Origin: Petaurus breviceps papuanus
Lineage: Eukaryota; Chordata; Mammalia; Diprotodontia; Petauridae
Direction: 5' to 3'
Assembly (NCBI GenBank): GCA_028583685.1
Contig: JAMXIF010000222.1
Coordinates: 1,232,201-1,296,200, forward strand
Length of the DNA stretch: 64,000 bases
Below the pieces are notes generated by a model that did not search any database, was not told the origin of the DNA, and was given only the letters and a program-made list of their open reading frames with translations. Below, one piece after another: positions 51,095 through 62,010 of the stretch (position 1 is its first letter; every line of letters starts with the position of its first letter). A program made the translations under genes and the position numbers.

Positions 51095-51220
51095 GAGAAC
51101 GCAAAGGGAAACATAAAAGTCACAAACTGTCCCATAAATTAAGGAGCATAAAAATTACTTGCAAGTGGTCTCATAAATTAGGGGAGCATAAGAGACACTG
51201 GCAACTTCTCATAAATTAAG
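51095..51220. repeat. 38-39-bp tandem repeat, about 3 copies
   Basis: CATAAATTA cores at 51133, 51172 and 51210 (spacing 39 and 38), each followed by (A/G)GG(A/G)GCATAA-like sequence. A decayed copy precedes 51133. Flanks (51000-51500) are otherwise unclassified. Confidence 0.75.
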
Positions 51221-51504
51221 TAAAACCATATCCTGAGACTATGTGCTAAATTAGAGGAAGCCAGTTAGGTCTTAATGTAACTCAGTCCTGCTAAGTGACT
51301 CTGGTCTGTAAACCTCAGATAAGCTTCAGATATGTGCAGTAAAATTAGTAAAATGCCAACAAAATATGATGCTAATAAACCCTAAAGTGTTGCTGATAGC
51401 TTTGAGATAATGTGGATAAGCCTAAAGTGGCATGGAGAGGATGAGTGCATCCTCACACCCCAAAAAACCCTAGAAAAATAGGAGCCTGAACCCACATTAC
51501 AATA

Positions 51505-52095
51505 GTATTTCTAGCATCTCTTATTGTGGCGGTCAAGAATTGGAAATGGAGGGGATGCCCACCAATCGGGGAATGGCTGAACAAGTTGTGGTATGTGAAT
51601 GGAATGGAATTCTATGGGGCTGTAAGAAATGAGGATCATGCAGATTTCAGAAGAGCCTGGAAAGACTTTCTGAACTGATGGTGAGTGAAGTGAGCAGAAC
51701 CAGGAGACATTGCACATAGTAACAGCTACATTGTGAGATAATTAACTTTGGAAGACTTAGCTTTACTCAGCAATCCACAGACCTAAGACAAGTCCAAAAG
51801 ACTCATGGTGCAAAATGTTATCCATATTCAGAGAAAGAAATATAGAGTCTGAATGCAGATTGAAGCTTACTCTTTGCTCTCTTTTTTGCTTGTTTCTTCT
51901 TTCTTTTGGTCCCTCCCACTAGTTCTAATCCTTCTTTATGTGTAAATGTGCAAATATATTTAATATGAATATATATGTAGAGCCTACATCAGATTGCACA
52001 CTATCTTGGGAAGGGAAGAAGGTAGGGAGGGGGAGAAAATTTAGAACTCAAAATCTTATGGAAGTGAATTTGGAAAAATAAAAAGTTAATTAATA
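51505..52095 (+). mobile_element. L1 ORF2 C-terminus and 3'UTR, sense
   Basis: TTGGAAATGGAGGGGATGCC, CACCAATCGGGGAATGGCTG, ATGGAATTCTATGGGGCTGT, GAGTGAAGTGAGCAGAACCA, 3'UTR GAACTCAAAATCTTATGGAA and a poly(A)-like AATAAAAAGTTAATTAATAA. Among the better-preserved L1 ends here. Reading frame broken. Confidence 0.9.
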
Positions 52096-52629
52096 ATAAT
52101 AATAAATATTACCCTGAACTTCTCTGCTCTGCCACCTCTACACCCCTGTGCTTCTTACCTGACAAGTGCTCATGCTGCCTGAGTGCTCCCAACTATGATA
52201 CATACTTCCACATGTGACCCTTTCTGCCCCTACTCCCAATTCCCTTCCCCACTCCCACTTACCTCCCTTCACCACTCCATCCCTTATCTACAACCCATTT
52301 GCCTCTGTACTCTTTGTTCTTCTTAAAGTGTTATTGAAGCATTCCTCACTTGCTGATTTTTGGGTCTTTCCTGGTGAATATCTAAAATTAAAGGGTGTGC
52401 TTGCCGCAAAGTTTCCCCTTAGCACTTCCATTCCTTTGATCGTAGACTGGGAGTACGTGGACTGAGACTAAATGTTGCTTGTAGCCACATCTACCCATGA
52501 ACAAGCATGGTATAATGAATTCATGAGTGTAAAGCCTGAGTGGGCAGCTAAAACTTATGACCTTTCCCAGGAGAAGACGTTTTTCTCTCTATTTGGGTCA
52601 TAATAATTAAATTAATAATTCCATAATTG
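52096..52629. other. Unclassified
   Basis: Pyrimidine-rich at 52100-52330. No gene or nameable repeat. The frame at 52214-52465 is not domain-bearing. Confidence 0.3.
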
Positions 52630-52770
52630 ATTCAGATATGAGTAGTGGGTGGGGAAAGGGGAAATAAAGAGCCAAGGATGAGTCTGAGGCTATGAAACTT
52701 GGCCACTGGAAAGAGAGGCTGCACTCAACACATATAACAAAGTGTGCAGCAACAGGTTTGGGTACAGAGG
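52630..52770 (-). mobile_element. L2 ORF2 fragment, antisense
   Basis: GAGCCAAGGATGAGTCTGAG and GGCTATGAAACTTGGCCACT resemble 'gagtcaaggatgactccaagg' of antisense L2. Confidence 0.5.
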
Positions 52771-52784
52771 TGGAGCTGGAATCA

Positions 52785-52898
52785 ATCTGTCAACCAATCA
52801 ACATTTATTAGTTATGTACTTTGTGTCAGACACTGTGCTAGGCACTAAGGGATACAAAGAAAAAATAAAATAGACACTGCCTTCACAGAGCTTATATT
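52785..52898 (-). mobile_element. L2 3' end, antisense (left of LTR)
   Basis: CAACATTTATTAGTTATGTA, AGACACTGTGCTAGGCACTA, GATACAAAGAAAAAATAAAA. Confidence 0.8.
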
Positions 52899-53520
52899 TG
52901 TAATGGTAAGGAAAATTGAAGATCTTCCCTGCCCCTTAATAGGCTTGGGAATTTGAAGATCTCTCCTGTCCCTTGATGGGCATCACCTGGACCCCAATAA
53001 GAGAAGCTTGCTTAGGGGAGTCTTTTTTCCAGGAAGGCACATACCTTTTTTTACTTTGTAATTAGGCAGTGGGTCATGAAGGGATGAAGGGTATGATGTT
53101 CTGTGACCTTGGAGAAGGCTACATATATGCCTTGAGGTGAGATTTTGCTTTGGGGCTTGCTTATGGGAAGAGTTGTGTGATTTGGCCAGATGAGACTCTG
53201 GGCAGTTGTTGAATCACCCTGGCTTTGAAAACCCAGGTGTTGGTGCATCCCTATCTGGTAATTAGCTCTGTGGGTATGTAATTGTCAGACAGCTAGAAGC
53301 CCTGTCTGTTGTTTGTTGAGTTTTGTTATTTTCTCTGTCTGTAATTTTTTTCTACTTGTAATTTCTGTTTGTATTCTCTGAAGTTCAGGCCCTGAATTAT
53401 GTAAATGAAATATATTTGATTAAATAAAGATTGTTAACACCTTGTAAAACCTTTAGAGAAGCAGAACAAAGAACGTGTGCTAGCAGCCATCCCAAGTATG
53501 CTAGGGTGCTTGCTGCCACA
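52899..53520 (+). mobile_element. Solo LTR, same family as 734-1269
   Basis: 622 bp from TGTAATGG to GGGTGCTTGCTGCCACA. It shares with the first LTR the exact run GAAGATCTTCCCTGCCCC (52918-52935), the TGTAATGG start, a GAGAAGGCTA-TATA box region (about 53112-53129), the CTTTGAAAA(C/A)CCCAG stretch, AATAAA (53423-53428) in ATTAAATAAAG, and the terminal GGGTGCTTGCTGC(C/T)ACA. A partial internal duplication near 52955 helps explain the extra length. The flanking duplication is not clear. No internal retroviral genes; a fossil. Confidence 0.8.
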
Positions 53521-53648
53521 ACATGCTAACAAAAGAAAGTCAATGGGAAGAAACTGAGTTCTATTATGACTTGTTGCTTTTGAGATGTTAATGGGACATC
53601 TAGGTGGGGATGTCCAACAAGGCACTGGTTTTAAACTATAATGCAGCA
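53521..53648 (-). mobile_element. L2, antisense (right of LTR)
   Basis: TTTGAGATGTTAATGGGACA, TCTAGGTGGGGATGTCCAAC and AAGGCACTGG are antisense L2 ORF2. Confidence 0.7.
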
Positions 53649-54450
53649 AGGAAATTGGTGCTATTATGTATAGGTTAAGGAGTTATCTGAATAACCATTA
53701 TTAAATTTGTTACAGCAAAGATCATCTTAACAGGTTAGTGGAATAAATTGGAACAAGACAGAGTTATGAAATTGAGTAAATATGTATATAAAATCCAAGA
53801 TTTGGGTTTGGAAAATAAAAGGAAGGGTAGGGAAAGTGTGGCTTGATTTGTGAAAAACAAACAAGCAATCAGATAAATAAAAAGAAGGGGATTCAGTGGG
53901 GTGAAAAGTTATAAGAAAATTGTATAATTTACAATAATTTAAAAGAAGAAAAAAGATGTATGTTACCTGTGCTAATACAATAGAGGGGTATATTCTTCAC
54001 AGAGAAGGAAGTGATGCCCCAGCTCTATACTTCCCTGATCAGAACACAACTGAACACTTCAGTTTCTGGGTTGTGTACTGTGATCAGTTTTGGGAGTGCT
54101 ATCAGTTAAGGCTTTCTTTCCAGAGAGGAAAAACATATTACTTCTAAAATTCTGAGAATAGATAAACTCTTCTTATGTGGGAAAAAATACGACAGCTAAG
54201 GGCTTTTGCTTTGTTGGATACTAGGTATTTGGAAGGAATTCACTCCAGAGAAGAACTGAAGCTAAAGTTTCTCAACTGTACTCTAAAAAGAAATGGCACA
54301 TCCCACTCTTCCCCTTGTCAGGATGAAGAAATGATGTAGCCAAACCTTTAGTTGAAGGTACATAATGGACTCAGAAAAATGCTTCAGAACCACACATCCA
54401 GAAAAGACATATCTGGGACCAAATCTTGACCCACAATTTAAGATATGCTA
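53649..54450. other. Unclassified 0.8 kb
   Basis: No nameable repeat. The 63-codon plus frame 53956-54147 has no domain that I recognise. Confidence 0.3.
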
Positions 54451-54522
54451 AAGAGGTCTCCAGGGAAAAAGTTTAAGTCCTGAGCTATGGGACCACGCAA
54501 ACACTATTATCATGGTTATTGT

Positions 54523-54552
54523 TGCCAGTGATGATGATGATGATGAAGATGA
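54523..54552. repeat. (GAT)n microsatellite
   Basis: GATGATGATGATGATGAAGA. Confidence 0.9.
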
Positions 54553-54685
54553 TGTCTTTGTGTATAAAATGGGGATGATAAGCACATCTACCTCCCAAGG
54601 TTGTTGTGTAAATGAAATGATGTATTTGTAAAGTATGGTGCTTGGCACGTGGTAGGTGTTTAATAAATACTTATTCCTTTCCCTT
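54553..54685 (+). mobile_element. MIR 3' half
   Basis: TATAAAATGGGGATGATAAG, CCAAGGTTGTTGTGTAAATG, TGGTGCTTGGCACGTGGTAG, TGTTTAATAAATACTTATT. Confidence 0.78.
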
Positions 54686-54689
54686 TTCT

Positions 54690-54857
54690 ATTCTTAATAG
54701 CTAGCATTTATATAGAGTTTGTAGGTTTGCCAAACATATTATGTGTGCTATGTCCTTTTATTGTCACAAGAGGCCTGTATAATAGATAATATTACTATTC
54801 CAGTTTTATAGACAAGAAAACCAAACTTGAGTGAGGTTAAGTAACTTGGTCCAGGTG
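54690..54857 (-). mobile_element. MIR/THER1 SINE, antisense
   Basis: GCTAGCATTTATATAGAGTT, GTAGGTTTGCCAAACATATT, CCAGTTTTATAGACAAGAAA. Confidence 0.65.
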
Positions 54858-54992
54858 ATATATCCCTAGTCTTCATATTACCTTCATATAACACATTTTC
54901 TGGTTCCCTCACTGTCTACATCCCCTTGCTCGTTTTTTCTTACTCAGTTATAAATCACGTTTTCTTTCCACTTCCAGACGCTCAGTGTTTTA
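54858..54992. repeat. Unclassified dispersed repeat, copy 1
   Basis: Matches 58675-58812 over about 130 bp: AGGTGATATATCC, CTTCATATTACCTT, CCCTTGCTCG, TTATAAATCACGTTTTCTTT and CCACTTCC align in order with copy 2. Family unknown. Confidence 0.75.
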
Positions 54993-55234
54993 TGAAGTGT
55001 TTCATCCAAGACTTGACCTCATCTTACTGACTTTCAATGCAATGTTTTGTTGACCGTACAGCAGTGGTCATTTGAAACCTTAAAGGAGAAATACCCAATG
55101 AGTGATTTTCATTGAAATGCCTAGAATCTGTACCTTGTAAGAGCCTTCCATGTGTGTGTCCTGGTCGCATGTGTCCCCTTTTCTCTTTCCCTTCCACTCA
55201 CCTAGAGCAGCCCTCCTTCACTCAAACCAAACTC

Positions 55235-55312
55235 AACTGCATGTCATGCCATCCTTTCCCTGATGTCACCGTCCTCTTTGGGAATGAAGGACAAACACAA
55301 AAACCTCTCCTT
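55235..55312. mobile_element. Terminus of the GAAGAGGACCA-type repeat
   Basis: CATGTCATGCCATCCTTTCC, CTGATGTCACCGTCCTCTTT and GGGAATGAAGGACAAACACA match the end of the repeat whose body is at 40614-41030. Confidence 0.5.
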
Positions 55313-55645
55313 GCAGAGGTTTTCAAACTATGTCCACTCTCCTCATTGAAATATATGGGAGAGCAAATGTTTGCTTTGCACTTTCTTACTAGGATATTTC
55401 CTTAAAGCATTTTTGAAATGAATACATCCTCTGATTTAATGGAAAAAAAAACACTCACTGGTGGAGGCTTATGAATGTGGGCTTTTGAGAAAACACAAAC
55501 TCACAAAGTACCTTGATCTCGGGGCATCTTTGGGGGCTTCTTGGTATATATTACTGGAAGGTTTCCCCAGGTGTTACACAGACAAGTGAAAGAATCTGAA
55601 GTGCTACCCAGATCTCACAACTGCACGTACGATATTTTGCCCATT
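55313..55645. other. No recognisable feature
   Basis: Unique-looking. No gene. Confidence 0.35.
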
Positions 55646-55649
55646 ACAC

Positions 55650-57312
55650 CTTTTTTGTCTTATTAAATTCATTTAAAAATATTTTTTCCAATTACATGTA
55701 AAAACAATTTTAAAATTGTTTTTTTTATTTTAAGTTCCAAATTTTCTCCTTCTTTCTCTCTCCTCTCCATTCATTGACAAAGCAAACAATTTAATATGTT
55801 ATCAATACACAGTCATGCAAAAGACAATTTCCTATGTCATGTTGTGAAATAAAACATAGAAAAAATATAGTATTAAAAGTATGCTTCAACGTGTATTCAG
55901 ACTTTATCAATTCCTTCTCTGGAGAAAGATAACATTTTTCCTTGTAATTCCTTCAGAATTGTTTCTTGGAGCCTTGCATTACTGAGAATAGCTACATCAT
56001 TTACAAGTCATCATTACATAATAGCGTTCTTACTGTGTACAATCCTGGTTCTGCTCAACTTCACTTTGCATCAGTCTATGTAAGGCTTTCCAGCTTTTTC
56101 TGAGAACATTCTGCTTGTCATTTCTAATGGCACAGTAGTATTTCATCACAGTCACATACCTCAACTTATTTAGCTGTTCGCCAATTGATGGGTATCTCCT
56201 TAATTTCTAATTCTTTGCCATCACATAAAAGATGCTATAAATATTTTTCTACATATAGGTCCTTTTCCTTTTTCAAAAATTGTGTTTCATGTACAGACCT
56301 AGTACCACTGTATTGCTGGGTCAAAGGGGATGTATAGTTTGATAGTTCCAAATTGCTCTCTAGAATGTTAGGTCAGTTTACAACTACACTGGCAAAGCAT
56401 TAATGTCTCAATTTTCCCACATCCCTTTCAACAATTGTTAGTTTCCTTTCCTGCATATTAGCCAATCTGATAGCTATGGGGTGTTACCTCAGAGCTGTTT
56501 TAATTGGCATGTATCTAATCATTAGCAATTTAGACAATTTTTATATAACAAGAAATTACTTTGATTACTTCATCTGAAAATTGCCTGTTCATATACTTCG
56601 AACATTTATTAATTGAGCAATCACTCATTTTTATAAATTTGACTTAGTTCTCTATGTTTTTGAGAAATGAGTCTTTTATCAGAGAAAGTTGCAGAAAAAA
56701 ATTCCTAGTTATGATTCCTGTGTATTTCCCTTACCATTATTTTTTTCCTATTTAGCATTCTCTTTTCTTCCTTTCTTCCTGTCCTTCAAAAGTGTTTTGC
56801 TTCTGACCTCTGCTTCTTCTAATCCAGCCTCCCTTCTATCAGCAATCCCTCTTCTCTTACTTTCTCCTACTGTGTAGCAGGGTAAGAAAGATTTCCATAC
56901 TGACTATGGAGAGGTGTGGTCACTACTCTCTTGGCCTGTGCTCTGATCTTTGAGCAAGCAGAAGCACTCTTTTTGGCCCTGGAAATATGACCAAGGACCC
57001 AGTGCCTGCTAATGCCCCATTTAAACCTTGGGCCACATATGAGCAATGCTCCAGTGTCCTGCACCCAATGCCAGCAAAGTGTCCTTTGCTATCTCCTTCT
57101 GACTAGTTGTCTAACTTTCTTACCTCCTGTGGTTTCAGTATCTGGAAGCTGCCGTTGATGATTCAGTCTCCCCAAATTATTTTACCCCATCCTCTTCCTG
57201 GTACTCCCATTCCACAATTCATTTTGAGGTATTATTTTAAAGATGTTTGAAGAGGAATTTAGGAGAACTCAGGCAAGTCCCTACCTTTACCTTGCCATTT
57301 TGTTCTTCAGTC
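55650..57312 (-). mobile_element. L1, antisense, with 3' and 5' ends joined
   Basis: 55650-56690 is 3'UTR plus ORF2 C-terminus (CACTTTGCATCAGTCTATGT, CGCCAATTGATGGGTATCTC). From about 56740 it is 5'UTR (GAGAGGTGTGGTCACTACTC, CTTGCCATTTTGTTCTTCAG at the 5' terminus). ORF1 and most of ORF2, about 4 kb in a full L1, are absent. Internal deletion or splicing-type copy. Confidence 0.75.
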
Positions 57313-58270
57313 TTATTGTTTCCATTGGGTAATTTTGAACTTTAGACCTGGATATAAGGAACTTGCTTACTCTCAAGTCTTGACAAGATATTTTATTCTC
57401 TCTTTCATGCCTGCTAAAAACTCAGCACAAACAAAACTACTCTCAAGTGTTGGAGTCTACATGTCGCCTTTTAGGTAAGAAATTTCCCCCTTAAATACAG
57501 ATCATTTTATTGCTGTGCCTGTCAATTAGAAGCTAACTTCTGGCTACTACCTGTTCATTCTACAGGTACCTTTTGGTTATTAATGCATCTGGTTTGTCCC
57601 TTCCTTGCCTCTCTTCCACCTCTTGAAAAATGTTCCTGTCTCACACAGTATTATTTTCTTCCTTCTGTTCCTATTGCTTCTGGCTTTGAGACTGCTACTT
57701 TCCTGTTAACACCTCCTTTTCCTTGGGTACTCGACCTGCCTAACTCATTTAATATCTGCCATTTTCCTCTTCTAAAGAAACATCTTGACCCTGTCACTTT
57801 CACTAAATTTCATTCCATTGTTAGCCTCTTTTTCTGCAGGCAACAATTTCAGAACTCCATGAGCACTCTCTTCTCTATGTATCAGTAATTGATTTTCATC
57901 TAGGCTGTTCTTGATGCAGCCTTCTTGTGCACACCTAGAAAACAGCCATCTTGCTGCTGAAACAAATTATTCTTCCTCTCAAATTCCCCTTGCTTTTGTG
58001 CTCTGGAAAATACCTCTATAGTTAAGTCTATAGACCTGCTATTATTTCATTGAGTGAGTTTAGTGGATAGAATGGTTAGTCACTCTATGCCCTTATCTTG
58101 TCTCTAGCAGAATCTGTTTTGAGTCCTAACATGATGGGCAGATCATTCACTCCAAAGGCAGCCCATTATACCATTGGGCAAATCCAATTCTTAATTCTAT
58201 CACCCTCTAAATAAAATATAAATCTGCCTTTTTATAATATCTTTCCCTTGCTCCTAATTTTATGCCCTCT
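57313..58270. other. Mostly unclassified; possible old L2 at 57550-57890
   Basis: CTTGACCCTGTCACTTTCAC faintly recalls L2 ORF2, and the 101-codon plus frame 57583-57888 is Pro/Phe/Leu-rich without a domain. Nothing firm. Confidence 0.3.
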
Positions 58271-58274
58271 GGTG

Positions 58275-58598
58275 AAGCACTCAGTGAATCAATCAGCATT
58301 GAATGAGACACACTGTTATTTGCTAGGGATGCAAAAACAAAGCTGACACAGAGTCTGTGTTTAAGGTGCTTATATTCTACTTCATATGTGTTTATGAAGG
58401 TGTGAGCTGGTGGCTTGGGAGATACACAGTATGTTATCAGGTAAGTAAATACAGGATGTATCAAATTAAATGCCCCAGTAGGATGCCTCGTGGTATTTTG
58501 AGTAGCTCTCAAGGACTGAGGGGATCAGGAAAGGCCTCTGGAAGAAGGTGACACTTGAGATGATCCTTGAAGGGAAGAAGCCTCCAAAAAGATCAACT
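58275..58598 (-). mobile_element. L2 3' region, antisense
   Basis: AATCAGCATTGAATGAGACA, TGCTAGGGATGCAAAAACAA, CTCTGGAAGAAGGTGACACT, TGAGATGATCCTTGAAGGGA. Confidence 0.72.
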
Positions 58599-58674
58599 TT
58601 GATTCTTTTTCCATACCATAGCCCCACAAATGGCTAAAATTGAGAATCTTCTCAGTCCAACTTTTCTCTTCCCT

Positions 58675-58812
58675 AGGTGATATATCCTTAGAGTCTTTAT
58701 ATTACCTTGATAACATATTTTCTAGTCCCCTCACTATCTAGACCCCCTTGCTAGTTGCTTCTTATTCAGTTATGTATCATGTTTTCTTTCCACTTCCTGA
58801 ACCTCAGTGATC
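58675..58812. repeat. Unclassified dispersed repeat, copy 2
   Basis: AGGTGATATATCCTTAGAGT, CCCCTCACTATCTAGACCCC, TATGTATCATGTTTTCTTTC. Aligns with 54858-54992. Confidence 0.75.
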
Positions 58813-59044
58813 CATAGGGTCCTGAGGCGGTGCCTCTATTTAAAAAGAAAAATAGAAAGGGCAAGATAAAGTCTCTCAAATAAAGGCTTTGATTGATTCA
58901 AAGAGGGGAAAAGTCCTCTTCACAGAGTTCTGATTGAAGGAATCAATACAGATGTATTATTACCTAACAAAGTTAATTCGTTCTTAGCAGGGTGAGATAA
59001 CCACTGAAGTCTCTTCCTTACTTTTCTGTGAGTGGGTGTTGAGA

Positions 59045-59165
59045 GTTGTTATGTTACAGCAGGTTGTACACTAGCCTAAGAGCCAGAAAGACCAAGGTTC
59101 AAGGCTCGTCCTTGACAGATACTTGCATTGGGATACAGAGCAAATCACTTAGCTGCTTACAACTT
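59045..59165 (+). mobile_element. MIR fragment
   Basis: TACACTAGCCTAAGAGCCAG, CAAGGTTCAAGGCTCGTCCT, GAGCAAATCACTTAGCTGC. Confidence 0.65.
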
Positions 59166-59284
59166 TATAAAATTCACTAATACTATAATTTGCATAGAAG
59201 GTGCTGAGACTTGTTTCAGTAAAGAGTTTCCCCAAAGAGGAGTTCCCAGTCCCAATGAAATCACAGTTCTAGTCCCTAGCTCTC

Positions 59285-59402
59285 TATCCATATTCTCTCT
59301 CCCAACAGAATACAAATTCTTTGAGTTCTTGCTTCTGTCTTCTCAGCCTGTAGCAGAGTATCCAGTACATAGTAGACACAATCAATTTGTTTATTAACTG
59401 AT
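59285..59402 (+). mobile_element. L2 3' end, sense
   Basis: CAGAATACAAATTCTTTGAG, AGAGTATCCAGTACATAGTA, CAATTTGTTTATTAACTGAT. Confidence 0.7.
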
Positions 59403-59920
59403 TGGTAGTACATATGATCCACTGGAATGAGCGTGAAATTTAGAGGACTCAGTGGGGGCCCCAGAACATCAGACAGACCTGTGTGTTGAACTTCTCATAG
59501 GGCATGTGGAAAAGTAACACAGGCTTGATAGGCATGGTGGGTAATGGTCATCATCACTGGAAGCATCACCCCATGCGTGAGATCAGAAAGCCTTTGTCAC
59601 ATCAGTGTATAGACAGCTCTATTATACCTTCAAACTTCTTAAAGGCCCTTGTAAAGGCCATGAAGGAAAGCTGTTCAAGGAGTTACCAACATTCAGATCT
59701 ATTTGATTTCTGTGCACGTATCTTATTCTTGACAAAAACATGAACTACCAAGGGCAAGAATGGTGAAATTTCTGTCTGCCATTAAAAGGATTCCAACAAC
59801 GTCAATGCAAGGGTCAGTTCATATTTTGGGAAAAGTGGTGTTTAATAGCTGGAAACGTTTTGTCCTTGGTGGGCTCACCAGTGTGCCCCTGATTTTACAG
59901 CTCTCTTCCTGTTCATGGAT
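59403..59920. other. Unclassified
   Basis: Unique-looking. Short frames without domains. Confidence 0.3.
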
Positions 59921-59924
59921 CACT

Positions 59925-60048
59925 GACTCTCAGAGCTGGGAGGGCCCTCAGAGGCACCTGGGCCAAACCTGAATGAGAAGCCCTTCCACAGCAGCCCTGA
60001 CAAGTGGACACCCAAGCTCTTCTCGAAGGCCTCTAGTGAATAGCAACT
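59925..60048 (-). mobile_element. CR1/L3- or MIR3-like fragment
   Basis: CAGAGCTGGGAGGGCCCTCA, TGAATGAGAAGCCCTTCCAC, CCCTGACAAGTGGACACCCA, TCGAAGGCCTCTAGTGAATA: fits the antisense CR1/L3 region that I recall. The GC level is higher than its surroundings. Confidence 0.55.
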
Positions 60049-60154
60049 CACTGACTTTGCTCAGACATGTCTGCAGTAGGTGCACAGTGCTTACCTTGCA
60101 AAACATGATCAGTATATTCCTTCAGTAGTTGTCACAACTGAATAACTGGATATC

Positions 60155-60172
60155 CTTCTCTCTCTCCCTCCC

Positions 60173-60203
<31 letters not shown>

Positions 60204-60615
60204 GTGTCTCTCTCTGTCTGTATGTCTCTATCTCTGTCTGTCTCTCTGTCTGTCTCAGTCTGTCTTTCTCTGTCTCTCTGTCTGTCTCTGTCTCTCTGTC
60301 TGTCTCTGTTTGTCTCTCACTCCCTTCCCCTGTTTTTTCTGTCTTCTCTATTTCTCTCTGGGTGTCTGCATCTGTCTTTCTGTCTCTCTTCTCAGTTTTT
60401 TTCTGTCTTCTCTGTCTTTCATTTTGTGTCTGTCTGCCTGTTTCTGTCAGTTTGTCTTTGTTTCTCTATCCCTCTCCCTGTCTTTCTGTCTCTTTCTCCC
60501 TTCTTCTCTGTCCTTTTTGTCTCTTTATCTATCATTGTTTATCCCTCCTCTAACTCTCTGACTCTGTCTGCCTGTGTCTCTCTCCTTTTGTCTCTGTTTC
60601 TGACTGTCCCTTCCT
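60155..60615. repeat. Long (TCTG)n/(TC)n tract
   Basis: About 460 bp of TCTG and TCTC units with drift. It produces the 189-codon Ser/Leu/Cys-rich plus frame at 60129-60698, which is not a gene. Confidence 0.96.
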
Positions 60616-60626
60616 CCCCCCTTCAT

Positions 60627-60662
60627 TGTGTGTGTGTGTGTGTGCATGTGCATGTGCACACC
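60627..60662. repeat. (TG)n microsatellite
   Basis: TGTGTGTGTGTGTGTGTGCA. Confidence 0.93.
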
Positions 60663-60724
60663 TGTGTCTGTCTCTTTCTATCTCTGAAGCAGAGTTGATA
60701 AGGGAGAATTTTAAAAAGTCTCTA

Positions 60725-60908
60725 GGGCACAATGCAAAACGCTTTGGATTGGGACTCCCAACTGTCTGACCCTGCTTTTGATCCTTGCTACCTTTGTGAA
60801 ATTAATCAAACCATGTCACCTCTCAGAGGTCCAGGCTCCTCGGCTGTAACATGAAGCATTGCCCACACTCTCTGCCTCACATGAGTTGCTCAGAGGACAG
60901 GTCTTGGA
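60725..60908 (+). mobile_element. MIR SINE, decayed
   Basis: AAACGCTTTGGATTGGGACT, ATCAAACCATGTCACCTCTC, CCTCGGCTGTAACATGAAGC. Confidence 0.55.
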
Positions 60909-61174
60909 ATATTGTAAAGCATCACAGAATCCTCAGTTCTTAGGGATATAATTTAGCATACTTGGGGAAGTCATATTTTAACAAGTGATGTTTTGAAGAT
61001 CTAGATTATGTCAACAACACTTACCACCATTTTTCTATTTCCCTGTCTCTCTGTTCTGTCCCGGAGGCTCTTTCTTCCAAAGTCTACTCTTCAAATCAAT
61101 AAATAATACACTGATGGTATATAGAGAAGTTGGGGATAGGTGCAGGTACAGCCCCTGGATGCCAAGTGTATAGA

Positions 61175-61402
61175 AAGCTGCTGTGCCATTGTGTAAAGAT
61201 CACTGCACTTGGCCTCAGAGGAGACCCAGGTGCCATCCCATCCCCTTTTGAAGTTTACTAGCTATGGGACAATGGAAAGTTATTTATTCTCCTTGAGTTT
61301 TAGGGTCCCCATCTGTAAAATAAAGGCAATGAAAACCAGAGTTGGGAGACTCAAAGGAGATTCTGTTAGGAAAAAAAAAAAGGTGTTTCAAAAATCACAA
61401 CA
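61175..61402 (+). mobile_element. MIR SINE
   Basis: CATTGTGTAAAGATCACTGC, TTACTAGCTATGGGACAATG, CCATCTGTAAAATAAAGGCA. An A10 run lies at about 61372-61381. Confidence 0.68.
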
Positions 61403-61609
61403 TGAAGTAATGAAAGTTAGCTATTGTTATAGAGGGTCTAGGTGAAGGGAAGAGGCCAATATTAGGGAGGAGTTACAACCAGAGGACTGATTTTAAGTTG
61501 GCATAACCCAAATGTAGTAAGGTTCCTGCTGACTTTTACATCATGGGTCATGTTTTCAATCATCTCATGAATGAATAGATCTCCAGATTATCCATTTATG
61601 TAGAAGGAT

Positions 61610-61698
61610 AGATACAAAGAAAGATAAACAAATTTTAGACAGATAGATGATAAGTATAGAAAGATGAATGATAGTGATATAGAGATGATAGATAAATA
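61610..61698. repeat. (GATA)n degenerate tract
   Basis: GACAGATAGATGATAAGTAT, GATGATAGATAAATAGATAA. Confidence 0.82.
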
Positions 61699-61699
61699 G

Positions 61700-62010
61700 A
61701 TAATGACAGAACATTTATTCCATACTTACTATGTGCTAGACAGTATGCTAATTGCTGAAGATACAGATACAAGTGAGCAAGACTATCTCTACTCTCCAAA
61801 ACATTACATTCTAATTGAAGAAGTCACCTGAGCAACTGAATGTCCTGGAGAGGTCTCAGTGGTATGAGTACAGTAGAGGCCTGGATCTAGGGCAGAGTAA
61901 AGGGCGCCTGTTAAAGTCCAGGGTGCTTCCAGAATTGGAGTTTAAGGTTCTGCATAGGGATAAGCTGCAGGTGATGGCTCCAGGAGAGATGGTAGGGAAG
62001 ACCATTTAAA
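61700..62010 (-). mobile_element. L2 3' region, antisense
   Basis: ATTCCATACTTACTATGTGC, TAGACAGTATGCTAATTGCT, ATCTCTACTCTCCAAAACAT. The part past 61830 is less sure. Confidence 0.68.

Noticed and set aside
51095-51220. CRISPR-like spacing of short repeats
   Set aside because: Repeats are direct, diverged and without distinct spacers, and the genome is mammalian. Minisatellite.
60129-60698. 189-codon plus frame with Ser/Leu/Cys/Val repeats
   Set aside because: Encoded by the TCTG/TC tract. No start context or conserved domain.
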